NCBI GenBank assembly: GCA_041797745.1
Contig: JBHBZU010000028.1
Span: 1-46,505 of the forward strand
Length of the DNA stretch: 46,505 nucleotides
From: UBA3871 sp041797745
Lineage (GTDB): Bacteria > Bacillota > Clostridia > Peptostreptococcales > Anaerovoracaceae
Direction of reading: 5' to 3'
Positions 33,863 through 42,590 of this stretch are shown piece by piece. Made by a program: the position numbers and the translations under genes. The notes under the pieces are model-generated. The model saw only the letters and a program-made list of their open reading frames with translations, ran no database searches and had not been told where the DNA came from. The first letter of the stretch is position 1; every line of letters begins with the position of its first letter.

Positions 33863-35260
33863 ATGAAAGAGATTATTGAAAGTGACGGGAATAAGCTCCA
33901 CATCCCTTTTGAGAGAAAATTTTTTCTTAAACAGGGATTGGTTTTGGCATTACCTATAGTTATTCAAAACTTAATATCTATAGGGCTTAACATTGTAGAT
34001 TCACTTATGATTGGAGGGCTGGGCGAGGCGCCGCTGGCGGCTGTAGGCTCTGCGAATCAGATTTATTTAATATATGCTGAAATATGCTTTGGAATGTATT
34101 CGGGAGCAGGGGTATTTGTAGCACAGTTTTGGGGCATAAAAGACCTTAAAACTATAAAGAAAGTTTTGGGTATTGATTATATAGTCGGGGCTGTTTCGGC
34201 AATTTTTACCATTGGTTTAATTCAGTTCATGGCACCCCAAATTATTGGAATCTTTGCAGACAAGCCCGAAGTAATAGCTTATGGGGCGGAGTACCTCCGA
34301 ATAGTAAGTTTTTCTTATATCTTCAGCGGACTTTCTTTCTGCATTTTGTTTAATAGCAGAATACTTGAAAAGCTAAATACAGCTACTGTTATATCAGCGC
34401 TTGCCATAGGGGTTAATACATTTTTTAACTGGGTGCTTATCTATGGCCATTTAGGCTTTGAACCTTTGGGAATTAAGGGAGCAGCCTATGCAACACTTTT
34501 TGCACGTATATTGGAGCTTATAGCACTGGTTATATATGTTGCACTTGCAAAAGACCATCCTCTTAAAGCAAAACTCTCAGAACTTTTAGGTTTTGATTTA
34601 AAGATGGTAAAGGACGTATTTAAGATTTCAGTACCGGTGTCAGCCACAGAAATAGGGTGGGCAGTTTGTATGGCTCTCATATTTGCAGCCTATGGTAAAA
34701 TTGACTACAAAGCTTTGGCTGTGGTTCAGGTAGCCGAAGTGGTAACTACCTTTTTCCAGTGCGTATATTTCGGACTTGGAAATGCAGCAGCCTTTATTAT
34801 CGGCGGTTGTCTGGGGAGGAATGAAATTGACAGATCTTTCTACTTTGCCAAATTAACCTTAAAGCTTACATGGATATTAAACCTGCTTATGACGGGAGCC
34901 TTGCTGCTGATGAGGAGCTTTATCGTTTCACTATATCATTTTGCACCGGAGACAAACAAGCTGTTATACATTGCACTTGGGCTTTGGGCTGTTATAATGA
35001 TTCCGAAGATGTTGGGATATGTGATGATTTGCGGTATTTTACGGGCAGGTGGAGATACGGTTTTTGCCTTAAAAGTTGATCTTTGCTTAAATATTATTGA
35101 GGTAATTTTAGCATATATCGGAGTTTTGGTTTTCAATTTTGATTTACCAAAGGCGGTAGTCTTTGTTTACTCTGTAGAGGCTTTTAAGGCTATAATATGT
35201 CACTTTAGAATTTTTAGTAAAAAATGGCTCAACGTAGTAACGGATGTAAACTACGATTGA
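33863..35260 (+). CDS. MATE-family efflux transporter
   Basis: A 465-residue protein with about twelve membrane helices in two similar halves, the MATE architecture. The first helix region reads LALPIVIQNLISIGLNIVDSLMIGGLGEAPLAAVG, typical of the family. It is a cation- or proton-driven exporter of drugs or metabolites; no substrate can be inferred from the neighbours. The upstream Shine-Dalgarno is weak (TTGGGA), and there is no clear promoter. It lies 19 nt before the cysteine desulfurase gene, so they may share a transcript. Confidence 0.9.
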   Translation: MKEIIESDGNKLHIPFERKFFLKQGLVLALPIVIQNLISIGLNIVDSLMIGGLGEAPLAAVGSANQIYLIYAEICFGMYSGAGVFVAQFWGIKDLKTIKKVLGIDYIVGAVSAIFTIGLIQFMAPQIIGIFADKPEVIAYGAEYLRIVSFSYIFSGLSFCILFNSRILEKLNTATVISALAIGVNTFFNWVLIYGHLGFEPLGIKGAAYATLFARILELIALVIYVALAKDHPLKAKLSELLGFDLKMVKDVFKISVPVSATEIGWAVCMALIFAAYGKIDYKALAVVQVAEVVTTFFQCVYFGLGNAAAFIIGGCLGRNEIDRSFYFAKLTLKLTWILNLLMTGALLLMRSFIVSLYHFAPETNKLLYIALGLWAVIMIPKMLGYVMICGILRAGGDTVFALKVDLCLNIIEVILAYIGVLVFNFDLPKAVVFVYSVEAFKAIICHFRIFSKKWLNVVTDVNYD

Positions 35261-35279
35261 TTTTAGATAGGAGACAGGC

Positions 35280-36446
35280 ATGATTTATTTAGATAACAGT
35301 GCTACTACCAAGCAGTACGATGAGGTAAATGAGGTAATGCTAAAGGCTATGCAGGAGAATTTCGGTAATCCGTCATCTCTTCACAGACTGGGCATGAATT
35401 CTGAAAAAAAGATAAAAGAAGCGAGGGAACGGCTTGCTAAAGTCCTTGGAGTTAAGTCAGAATGTCTGTTCTTTACAGCCTGCGGCACGGAATCCGACAA
35501 TACTGCACTTTTTGGAGTTGCAAGAGCGAAGAAAAGGGCAGGTAAGCGTATCATTACCACCAAAGTGGAACATCCTGCTATTTTGGAGCCTTGCAAACGG
35601 CTGGAAAAGGATGGATATGAAGTGGTTTACTTGGATGTAAACTCGGAGGGCTTCGTTACAGCCGAGCAGGTAGCAAAAGCGTTGACCAAAGAAACTATTT
35701 TAGTATCCGTTATGGCAGTTAACAATGAAAGCGGCTGTATTATGCCTATTGAAGACATAGGAAGAGCTATTCAGTCTTTCAATAAGGAGAATGACAGGAA
35801 TATTTTATTTCATTCTGACATGGTGCAGTCTTTCGGTAAAGTTACTTTTAATATGAACCTGATTGATATGGCTTCTATTTCAGCTCACAAGATTCATGGA
35901 CCCAAAGGCATAGGCGCTTTATATGTGAAGAAAGGAAGCAACATTGAACCCTTTCTTTTAGGCGGCGGTCAGGAACATCATTTTAGATCGGGAACGGAGA
36001 ATGTGCCTGCTATTATAGGTTTTGGAGAGGCTGCTCGCATTTGCGGGGAAAACCTTGAACACAGAGTTAAATCCATGGAGAATGTAAAACAGAGGCTTTT
36101 GGCAGGTATTCGAGACGGGATTACTGATGTAAAGGTCAATACGCCGGAAGATGACAGCGTATGCTCCCTTTTGAATATATCGTTTTTGAATACCAGAGGT
36201 GAAGTAATTCTTCATACTTTGGAACAAAATGAGATTTATGTATCCACAGGTTCCGCCTGTTCATCAAATCATGCCTCCAAAGGAGGTAGTCATGTGCTAA
36301 AAGCAATGGGTTTAAGCCCAAAGGAAATAGAGGGCGCAATCAGATTCAGTTTTAGTGAGTTTACCACAGAAGAAGATGTGGACAGGGCGCTGGCTGCAAT
36401 TAAAGAGGCAGTTGCTAAATTCAGAAAACTGGGCAGCTTCAGATAA
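35280..36446 (+). CDS. Cysteine desulfurase (IscS/NifS-like)
   Basis: A 388-residue PLP enzyme that takes sulfur from cysteine as a persulfide. The start YLDNSATTKQYDEV, PLP lysine Lys204 (SAHKIHGPKG) and active-site Cys327 (TGSACSSN) are intact. It is followed 16 nt later by thiI, a classic pair: the desulfurase supplies sulfur to ThiI for 4-thiouridine in tRNA. No iscU-like scaffold gene is adjacent, which agrees with a dedicated tRNA-thiolation role (inference). The start follows AGGAGA. Confidence 0.94.
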   Translation: MIYLDNSATTKQYDEVNEVMLKAMQENFGNPSSLHRLGMNSEKKIKEARERLAKVLGVKSECLFFTACGTESDNTALFGVARAKKRAGKRIITTKVEHPAILEPCKRLEKDGYEVVYLDVNSEGFVTAEQVAKALTKETILVSVMAVNNESGCIMPIEDIGRAIQSFNKENDRNILFHSDMVQSFGKVTFNMNLIDMASISAHKIHGPKGIGALYVKKGSNIEPFLLGGGQEHHFRSGTENVPAIIGFGEAARICGENLEHRVKSMENVKQRLLAGIRDGITDVKVNTPEDDSVCSLLNISFLNTRGEVILHTLEQNEIYVSTGSACSSNHASKGGSHVLKAMGLSPKEIEGAIRFSFSEFTTEEDVDRALAAIKEAVAKFRKLGSFR

Positions 36447-36462
36447 AGAGGGGAAAAGAAAA

Positions 36463-37671
36463 ATGAACGAAGGAATGAACACTCAACATATATTCATAGT
36501 AAGATGTGGCGAAGTGGCTCTAAAGGGGCTCAACAAACCATATTTTGAAAGAATGCTGGTTGAAAGAATTAGAAAGCGTCTAGCTAAAATTACAGTAGAG
36601 GGTGCACCTATTGAAACTAAAAGACAGGAGGGACTCTTCTTTGTAAAAGCTGACAAATCCTATGATCCTGATTTAATTGTCAAGGAAATAAGCAAAGTCT
36701 TTGGGGTAGCCAGTATCAGTCCTGCCATGGAAGCGGAAGAAAACTTGGATGCAATCGGTGAAATTGCCGTAGAATACATGATGAGACTGATAAATACTAA
36801 AGGTGTCAAAACCTTTAAGGTTGATACCAAAAGAGCTGATAAAAACTTTCCGGTTAAGTCTCCCGATATATCAAAAATCATTGGAGCCAAAGTATTAAAA
36901 GGCTGCAAGGTTCTTTCGGTAGATGTACATCATCCGGATGTAGAGCTTTTTATAGATGTACGCAGAGATATTGCCTACGTTTTTAATTCTAAAATTTCAG
37001 GCTTCGGCGGGCTGCCTTTGGGCACCAACGGAAAGGGCATGGTATTGCTGTCGGGAGGAATTGATTCTCCGGTGGCGGCGTGGATGATGGCAAAACGCGG
37101 AATGATGATTGACGCGGTTCACTTCCATTCTTATCCTTATACATCTGAACGTGCACAGCAAAAGGTTGAAGAACTTGCAGGACTGGTGGCGGAATATTGC
37201 GGTCGTTTCAATATGTATACTATCAATCTTCTTCCGATTCAGGAACAAATTGTACAGAACTGTCCGGAGGAGGAGACTACTATTTTGGTTCGCAGATTCA
37301 TGATGCGAATTGCTGAAAGGGTAGCTGAAAAGAAAAATGCTATGATGTTGATTACAGGTGAAAATTTAGGTCAGGTAGCCAGCCAAACCGCAGAAGCTCT
37401 GGCAGTAACGGATGCTTGCGTCAGTATGCCGGTTATGAGACCTTTAATTGCCATGGATAAGGTGGATATTATGGAAAAGGCTAAAGAAATAGGCACTTAT
37501 GAAAAGTCTATTGAACCCTTTGAAGACTGCTGTACCGTATTTCTTCCGAAACATCCAACCACCAAACCGAAGCTGGAAAAAATTATTGAATCTGAAAGCA
37601 AGCTTGATGTAGAGGCTTTGGTGAATGCAGCTGTTGAATCAATGGAGCTTGTGCCTATAAGACTTCCATAA
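36463..37671 (+). CDS. thiI: tRNA 4-thiouridine synthetase ThiI
   Basis: A 402-residue ThiI with an N-terminal ferredoxin-like part, a THUMP domain (~60-170) and a PP-loop ATPase domain carrying LLSGGIDSPVAAWM. It has no C-terminal rhodanese domain, as is usual in Gram-positive bacteria. It uses ATP and sulfur from the desulfurase to make s4U8 in tRNA. The start at 36463 follows AGAGGGG; a longer frame beginning at 36355 lies inside the desulfurase gene and gives a non-family N-terminus. Confidence 0.94.
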   Translation: MNEGMNTQHIFIVRCGEVALKGLNKPYFERMLVERIRKRLAKITVEGAPIETKRQEGLFFVKADKSYDPDLIVKEISKVFGVASISPAMEAEENLDAIGEIAVEYMMRLINTKGVKTFKVDTKRADKNFPVKSPDISKIIGAKVLKGCKVLSVDVHHPDVELFIDVRRDIAYVFNSKISGFGGLPLGTNGKGMVLLSGGIDSPVAAWMMAKRGMMIDAVHFHSYPYTSERAQQKVEELAGLVAEYCGRFNMYTINLLPIQEQIVQNCPEEETTILVRRFMMRIAERVAEKKNAMMLITGENLGQVASQTAEALAVTDACVSMPVMRPLIAMDKVDIMEKAKEIGTYEKSIEPFEDCCTVFLPKHPTTKPKLEKIIESESKLDVEALVNAAVESMELVPIRLP

Positions 37672-37723
37672 GTATAAACTTATAAAGCATATAAAGATGA
37701 AATATAAGACAGAGGATATCATT

Positions 37724-38527
37724 ATGACTAAAGTGGAATATTTTAAGGTTAACCCTGCCGGAAACATTACTATATTTGTTACGACACCGATAGATAAAAA
37801 AGACTATGCCAATGTGGCAAGTCGCCTCTTTGAACTCAAGGAGCACAAAGCGGAGCAAGTAGGCTTTATCAAAGAGGGGAATAGGATGGAAATGTCAGGA
37901 ACGGAATTTTGCGGAAATGCCAGCAGAGCTTTCGCTCTTTGGTATGCAAAAAACCGCCTGGGTGTAGACGGAGAAGCTAAAGTTAAAATTTCAGTAAGCG
38001 GTAGTGAGCAGTCTCTAAATGTTGAAGTTAATACGAAGAATGATTATACAAAGATTGAGATGCCCATGCCTGTCAGCATTAAAAACTGGCAAGATGTAGA
38101 TGGTGTGCAGGAATTAAAGGAAAGAAGCGAGGGCGTATTGATAGACTTTGGGGGTATTTTGCATTTGGTACTTTGGAATACGGAAGCCACCAAAGAGCGT
38201 TTCGAGTACTATAATAAATTTTTAATTGATAAATTCGACGCTCCGGCTAACGGAGTTATGTTCATGGATAAAGAAAATATGAATTTAGTTCCTATCGTAT
38301 ATGTCAAGGATGTTGAAACTACGTATTTTGAGGGAAGCTGTGGCTCCGGAAGCACTGCCTGTGCCGTAGCCCTAGCCTATGGAAAACCTGATGGAAAATA
38401 TAGCTATGATTTACATCAACCGGCAGGAAGCATTGTAGCTACTGCATATATTGAAAATGAAAAAATTTCCAAAGTGTTCATAGAGGGTAATGTGGAAATT
38501 GGAAATATGCAGGTATTGGAGTTTTAA
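37724..38527 (+). CDS. DapF-fold protein (putative racemase/epimerase)
   Basis: A 267-residue protein with the two-lobed diaminopimelate epimerase fold. Both catalytic cysteines are present: Cys63 in FCGNASR and Cys206 in SCGSGSTAC. The Glu-Arg pair that in DapF grips the diaminopimelate carboxylate (ERGxGET before the second Cys) is absent here; YFEGSCGSGS stands in its place. It is therefore probably a racemase for another amino acid or a related isomerase, as for histidine racemase CntK, but no opine-type cluster is nearby. The start at 37724 has GAGG 8 nt upstream; an ATG at 37697 has none. Confidence 0.75.
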   Translation: MTKVEYFKVNPAGNITIFVTTPIDKKDYANVASRLFELKEHKAEQVGFIKEGNRMEMSGTEFCGNASRAFALWYAKNRLGVDGEAKVKISVSGSEQSLNVEVNTKNDYTKIEMPMPVSIKNWQDVDGVQELKERSEGVLIDFGGILHLVLWNTEATKERFEYYNKFLIDKFDAPANGVMFMDKENMNLVPIVYVKDVETTYFEGSCGSGSTACAVALAYGKPDGKYSYDLHQPAGSIVATAYIENEKISKVFIEGNVEIGNMQVLEF

Positions 38528-38536
38528 GTAAAGGCT

Positions 38537-39475
38537 ATGATTGACAGAAACATATTTATTGTTAATCCTACCGCAGGTAAGGGTAAGGGCAACGAGGTAT
38601 TTATAAAAGAGATTCGTCAAGTTGCGGAAAAGATGGATTTGGTCACGGAACATCATAGAACTACAGGTGTAGATGACGCCAGAAAATATGTAAACAGGAT
38701 ATGTGAAGAAAGCGACGAAACCATGAGATTTTTTGCTTGTGGCGGGGACGGTACCTTAAATGAAGTATTTTGCGGAGCCTACGGACATGAAAATGCTATC
38801 GTAGGTTGCGTTCCCATAGGTACAGGTAACGACTTTGTACGAAATTTTGAGGGGGATTTTTGTGATATTGAAGCTCAGCTTAAGGCAGATGAAACCAATG
38901 TGGACGTGCTTAAATATGTAGGAACCCTTGAGGGCAAAGTTACCGAGGGTTGTGCCGCAAATATGTTTAATATAGGTTTTGATTGTTATGTAGTTAAACT
39001 GATTGCGACTATGAAGCAGAAAATCCGCTATTTCGGAGGCTTTATATATGTAATAGGTGTGATGATGGCTTTCATCAAGAAAAAAGGCGCAAATCTTCAA
39101 ATTTCCATAGACGGTCAGGTTGCATATGAGGGAAAATTATTGCTTGCTTCCATAGCTAACGGTTGCTTTTGCGGTGGAGGTATCATGAGTAATCCTTTAG
39201 CCGATATTCAGGATGGAACCTTTGATGTGCAGATGATTCAAGATATGAAGAGAATCACATTCTTAAAGCTCTTTCCTAAGTATTCCAAAGGAAAACATAT
39301 TGAGGACCCTTATGTGCAGCGGAAAAAAATTATAAAAAGCAATAAAGCACATAATATTAAAATAATCGGTTTGAACGGACCTTTTGATATATCCGTGGAC
39401 GGAGAGGTGAAAACCTTTGAAGAAATAACTATCAATGTGGATCACAAGGCTTTAAGGTTTGCAGTTCCAAAGTAG
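38537..39475 (+). CDS. Diacylglycerol kinase-family lipid kinase (YegS/BmrU-like)
   Basis: A 312-residue lipid kinase of the DAGK catalytic-domain family. Conserved motifs are IVNPTAGKGKG, the ATP-binding GGDGTLNEV and VPIGTGNDFVRNF, with the usual beta-sandwich C-terminal domain. In Gram-positive bacteria such enzymes recycle diacylglycerol from lipoteichoic acid synthesis, though specificity cannot be read here. It lies 9 nt after the DapF-fold gene with a weak Shine-Dalgarno, so co-expression is likely. Confidence 0.9.
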   Translation: MIDRNIFIVNPTAGKGKGNEVFIKEIRQVAEKMDLVTEHHRTTGVDDARKYVNRICEESDETMRFFACGGDGTLNEVFCGAYGHENAIVGCVPIGTGNDFVRNFEGDFCDIEAQLKADETNVDVLKYVGTLEGKVTEGCAANMFNIGFDCYVVKLIATMKQKIRYFGGFIYVIGVMMAFIKKKGANLQISIDGQVAYEGKLLLASIANGCFCGGGIMSNPLADIQDGTFDVQMIQDMKRITFLKLFPKYSKGKHIEDPYVQRKKIIKSNKAHNIKIIGLNGPFDISVDGEVKTFEEITINVDHKALRFAVPK

Positions 39476-39524
39476 GTTGCAAATAAGCAGGCTATCAGGC
39501 TATATTAAAGTAAATTTAATTTAG

Positions 39525-39662
39525 ATGGGTAAGTTAGATGTAAAGATTTATAAAACCGGCGAACTTTGCCTTATGGCGATGAGTTAAAATGAATTACAAA
39601 TAGATGTAAAAGCCTTTGCGCCCTATCACAACAAACAGAAAATTGATTACCTAAAAGAGTAA
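39525..39662 (+). pseudogene. Degenerate small ORF with one internal stop
   Basis: One reading frame from ATG at 39525 to TAA at 39660-39662 is open except for a single TAA at 39585-39587. The parts read MGKLDVKIYKTGELCLMAMS and, after the stop, NELQIDVKAFAPYHNKQKIDYLKE. The protein-like composition of both parts suggests a decayed small gene or two chance frames; no homologue is recognised and no good Shine-Dalgarno is seen. Confidence 0.25.
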
Positions 39663-39670
39663 AAAAAGTA

Positions 39671-39703
39671 AAGCAGAAGGGAGACACTTCCTTCTGCTTT
39701 TTT
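39671..39703. terminator. Bidirectional terminator between lipid kinase gene and rpsT
   Basis: AAGCAGAAGG (39671-39680) pairs perfectly with CCTTCTGCTT (39690-39699), with A-rich sequence before and T-rich sequence after, so it serves the convergent lipid kinase and rpsT transcripts. Confidence 0.85.
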
Positions 39704-39772
39704 GCGTTTGCCTCAACGTTCGAGGCTCTCACATGCCTATTTAACTTATAGGCCGGTGGGGACGGGTGAGAT

Positions 39773-40036
39773 TTAGAATGCTTTGTTGAACTTCTTGTAA
39801 AGTCTTGAAACCTTGCGAGAAGCAGTGTTCTTGTGAAGAGTATTCTTTGCAACTGCTTGCATAAGCTTCTTCTCAGCCAAAATCAGCTTTTCCTGAGCAA
39901 GAGCCTTGTCACCTGCGTTGATAGCTGCGTCAAAGTTTCTCAGAATAGTCTTGAGATGGTTCTTAATACGTCTGTTTCTTGCTGTTTTCTTGTTGATTAC
40001 AGAAATTCTTTTCTTTGCGGATTTGATGTTTGCCAT
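39773..40036 (-). CDS. rpsT: 30S ribosomal protein S20
   Basis: An 87-residue basic protein with the S20 start MANIKSAKKRISVINKKTARNRRIK and the closing HKNTASRKVSRLYKKFNKAF. It binds 16S rRNA early in 30S assembly. The start at 40036 follows GGGGTGA; an upstream ATG in frame at 40054 would add six non-family residues ahead of it. It is transcribed from its own promoter at 40098-40126. In many Firmicutes rpsT stands divergent to gpr-spoIIP-lepA; here lepA is 6 kb away with transporter genes between. Confidence 0.95.
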   Translation of the reverse strand: MANIKSAKKRISVINKKTARNRRIKNHLKTILRNFDAAINAGDKALAQEKLILAEKKLMQAVAKNTLHKNTASRKVSRLYKKFNKAF

Positions 40037-40097
40037 GGTTAATTCACCCCACATTTCTTATTAATTTTTTTAAATAGCAAAACTATTCGCGACTATC

Positions 40098-40126
40098 ATT
40101 ATATATGAGAAGTTATTGAATTGCAA
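40098..40126 (-). promoter_or_regulatory. Promoter of rpsT
   Basis: On the minus strand, TTGCAA (40121-40126) and a perfect TATAAT (40098-40103) are spaced by 17 nt. The leader is about 55 nt. Confidence 0.75.
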
Positions 40127-40399
40127 GGTTTTTATTGTCATAAGATTTCCGCGTAAGATTTACGTAAATTCCCAGAGTAAATTCCATAGTAGAATTTTCA
40201 GTGGAATTTACTTTAAGAAGAAGTTATGTGTAGAATTTAGTATGAGAAACTCGGTGCGGAAGATTTAAAGTGCAAAAAAGCAAAATGTTAAAAAAGAAAA
40301 AATGTAAAAACATAAAACCCCAAAATGTTAGAAATTATAAAAGTGTAAATTATAAAAAACTGCAAAATATCTAAAAAACGTAAATATCGTAAGAAGTGG

Positions 40400-40418
40400 C
40401 TTATAGGATAAAAAGCGT
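40400..40418 (+). repeat. Dispersed 19-nt repeat, copy 2
   Basis: CTTATAGGATAAAAAGCGT is identical to 20578-20596. A partial third copy, CTTATAGGACAAAA, starts at 40442. Flanks differ, so this is a short motif rather than a duplicated segment. Confidence 0.7.
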
Positions 40419-40458
40419 AAAAAGTGCAAGAAAAACTAAGGCTTATAGGACAAAACTA

Positions 40459-40486
40459 AAATCTCCCGAATTTCTTCGGGAGATTT
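40459..40486 (-). terminator. Terminator of the TAXI-TRAP operon
   Basis: AAATCTCCCGAA (40459-40470) pairs perfectly with TTCGGGAGATTT (40475-40486) across a TTTC loop. On the minus strand the stem is followed by TTTTAGTTTTG. Confidence 0.85.
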
Positions 40487-40541
40487 AATCTTTAGTCAAA
40501 TCAACTGATATGTAAGTTTAGCTAAATTAATCGAAAGTTAA

Positions 40542-42548
40542 TTAATTTGCATTACCTTTATCAACCTTAGCGATTCCTTTGGAAACCAGGAATATACCAA
40601 CCAGTGTGGCAACACCAACGATGTCGGTAATTGTTCCGGGAACACAGAGGCAGAGTCCACCGGCAATAAGCAGGATACGGAACAGTGGGTTAACAATACC
40701 GAAGAAGTATCCACGAACGCCGGAGGCAACTCCGAACATACCAAGGAGACAAGTTACAACAGCCAATATACATTCAAGAGAGAATACCAGTGGAGTTCCG
40801 GATGTAGGATCTATCAAAAGCAATGAAGAATTGAATCCGAAACAGAATGGAACTATATAAGCCGCTGTTGCAATGGTTGTAGCTGTAATAGCCGTCTTCA
40901 TAGGCTGCGAGGAAGCGATAGCTGAACCCGCATAGGCAGCAAGTGCTACCGGAGGAGTGATGTCAGCTACGATTCCGAAGTAGAATACGAAGAAGTGGGC
41001 TGCAAGTGTTGGCATACCCATGCTGATAAGAATAGGAGCACAGGTTGTAGCCATGATAACGTAGTTCGCTGTAGTAGGAACGCCCATGCCGAGTACAACG
41101 CAAGTGAGCATAGTGAGAACCATAGCAATAAAGATACTGCCGCTGGCAAGACCTACGATACCGCTGATAAGTTTAGTTCCGATACCGGTTGTTGTGATGA
41201 TACAAGCAATAATACCGGCTGTAGCACAAGCAGCACCTACAGTCAGAGTAGATTTAGTACCTGACTCAAGAGCGTCGAAGAAACCTGTGAGGTTGATACG
41301 AGTCTCTTTTCTTACCAAGGAAACTGCGATAGCTGTTACTGAAGCAATAATAGCAGCGAAAGCCATAGTAGTCTTCATAATAAGAACTACTAAAACAATC
41401 AGAGGAAGTAAGAGGTAGCCCTTTGTAATCATAAGGCGACCAAAATGAGGAAGTTCTTCTCTCTTAAGACCGTTTAAGCCCTTTTTCTTAGCTTCAAGAT
41501 GAACTGCCATAAATACACCTGCGAAGTACAAAACAGCAGGGATACAAGCAGTTAAAGCGATAACACCGTAGTCAACTCCTGCATACTCAACCATAAGGAA
41601 AGCAGCGGCACCCATGATAGGCGGCATAATCTGACCGCCGGTGGAGGAGGATGCTTCAACAGCAGCCGCAAATTCAGGAGCAAAACCGTTCTTCTTCATA
41701 AGAGGAATGGTAACAGCACCGGTAGTAACTGTATTTCCTACGGAAGAGCCTGAAACCATACCGCACAGGCAAGAGGAGATAACAGATACTTTTGCAGGAC
41801 CACCGGAGGAAGCACCTGCGATGGAGTTTGCAAGCTCAATAAAGAAATCGGCAATACCGGTTTTGTTGAGGAATGCTCCAAAGAGTACAAAGAGTACGAT
41901 GAAAGTGGAGCATGCTCTTGTTGGAGTTCCGATAACACCCTCTGTAGTATAGAAGAGGTTATATACGGAAAGCAACAGAGACTTTTGAGTTAATCCGTAA
42001 ATAATAAAGCCGGATGATACAATTACGATAGGAATACCAACCGCACGGCGACAAGCTTCCAGAGTAACAAGAATACCAATAATTCCGAGTATCATTTCAG
42101 TCTGGTTGAGCATGATACCATGTTTGATGATAGCTTCGCAGTTAGCTACGAAGTAGAAGTAACTACCTCCGCCTAATATTGCAAGAATAATATCATAGAA
42201 TGGAATATGGTTAACTTTTTTCTTCATCTTTTTAGATGCTGGGAAAATCAAGAAAATCATAAATACGATCGCGCCGACGAAAGAAGCACGCTCAATACGA
42301 GTTTCCCAGTTGAACAGAAAGTTTAACAATACGCAATAAATTGCGAAAGCGGAGAGGAGATAGCGAATAATACTCTTTGGTACGCCCTCCCACTTTCTGA
42401 TGTTAGATTCTGTGTCATACTTCTCCATAATTTTCTGAAGTTCTTCTTCAGACATTACTTCGATTTCTTCTCCATTTACAATGGTTTTTTCGGTTACCGG
42501 TTTAGTAACCTGTGTTTCGTCAAGAGTTTTCTTTTCTTCAGTTGACAA
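40542..42548 (-). CDS. TRAP transporter fused permease (TAXI type)
   Basis: A 668-residue membrane protein in which the small DctQ-like and large DctM-like subunits are fused, as in TAXI-type TRAP systems. Residues 1-50 are hydrophilic. Glycine-rich repeats such as SSSTGGQIMPPIMGAAAFLM and GMGVPTTANYVIMATTCAPIL are typical DctM signatures. It uses an ion gradient to import a carboxylate-type solute delivered by the TAXI binding protein. The start codon is TTG at 42548 behind GGAGGTG at 5-nt spacing; no in-frame ATG has a better site. It is the last gene of a three-gene operon. Confidence 0.92.
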   Translation of the reverse strand: MSTEEKKTLDETQVTKPVTEKTIVNGEEIEVMSEEELQKIMEKYDTESNIRKWEGVPKSIIRYLLSAFAIYCVLLNFLFNWETRIERASFVGAIVFMIFLIFPASKKMKKKVNHIPFYDIILAILGGGSYFYFVANCEAIIKHGIMLNQTEMILGIIGILVTLEACRRAVGIPIVIVSSGFIIYGLTQKSLLLSVYNLFYTTEGVIGTPTRACSTFIVLFVLFGAFLNKTGIADFFIELANSIAGASSGGPAKVSVISSCLCGMVSGSSVGNTVTTGAVTIPLMKKNGFAPEFAAAVEASSSTGGQIMPPIMGAAAFLMVEYAGVDYGVIALTACIPAVLYFAGVFMAVHLEAKKKGLNGLKREELPHFGRLMITKGYLLLPLIVLVVLIMKTTMAFAAIIASVTAIAVSLVRKETRINLTGFFDALESGTKSTLTVGAACATAGIIACIITTTGIGTKLISGIVGLASGSIFIAMVLTMLTCVVLGMGVPTTANYVIMATTCAPILISMGMPTLAAHFFVFYFGIVADITPPVALAAYAGSAIASSQPMKTAITATTIATAAYIVPFCFGFNSSLLLIDPTSGTPLVFSLECILAVVTCLLGMFGVASGVRGYFFGIVNPLFRILLIAGGLCLCVPGTITDIVGVATLVGIFLVSKGIAKVDKGNAN

Positions 42549-42590
42549 AACGGCACCTCCTTTAATTCATAAAGATTTGGGGGAAATCAA

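Larger units (their letters stand above)
40127..40541. other. AT-rich gene-free stretch with inverted and direct repeats
   Basis: No convincing gene is seen. AGTAAATTCCA (40176-40186) and TGGAATTTACT (40202-40212) form a perfect 11-bp inverted repeat with a 15-nt loop. CAAAATGTTA occurs at 40281-40290 and again at 40321-40330. The dispersed repeat copy (40400-40418), a related fragment (40438-40456) and the TRAP operon terminator follow. A lysine-rich 29-codon frame at 40285-40374 is treated as low complexity. Confidence 0.5.

Noticed and set aside
40285..40374. 29-codon lysine-rich frame
   Set aside because: It comes from A-rich low-complexity sequence with no ribosome-binding site or recognisable similarity.
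42546..42548. TTG start of the TRAP permease as a possible mis-call
   Set aside because: A strong GGAGGTG at 5-nt spacing supports it and no in-frame ATG close by has a better site.
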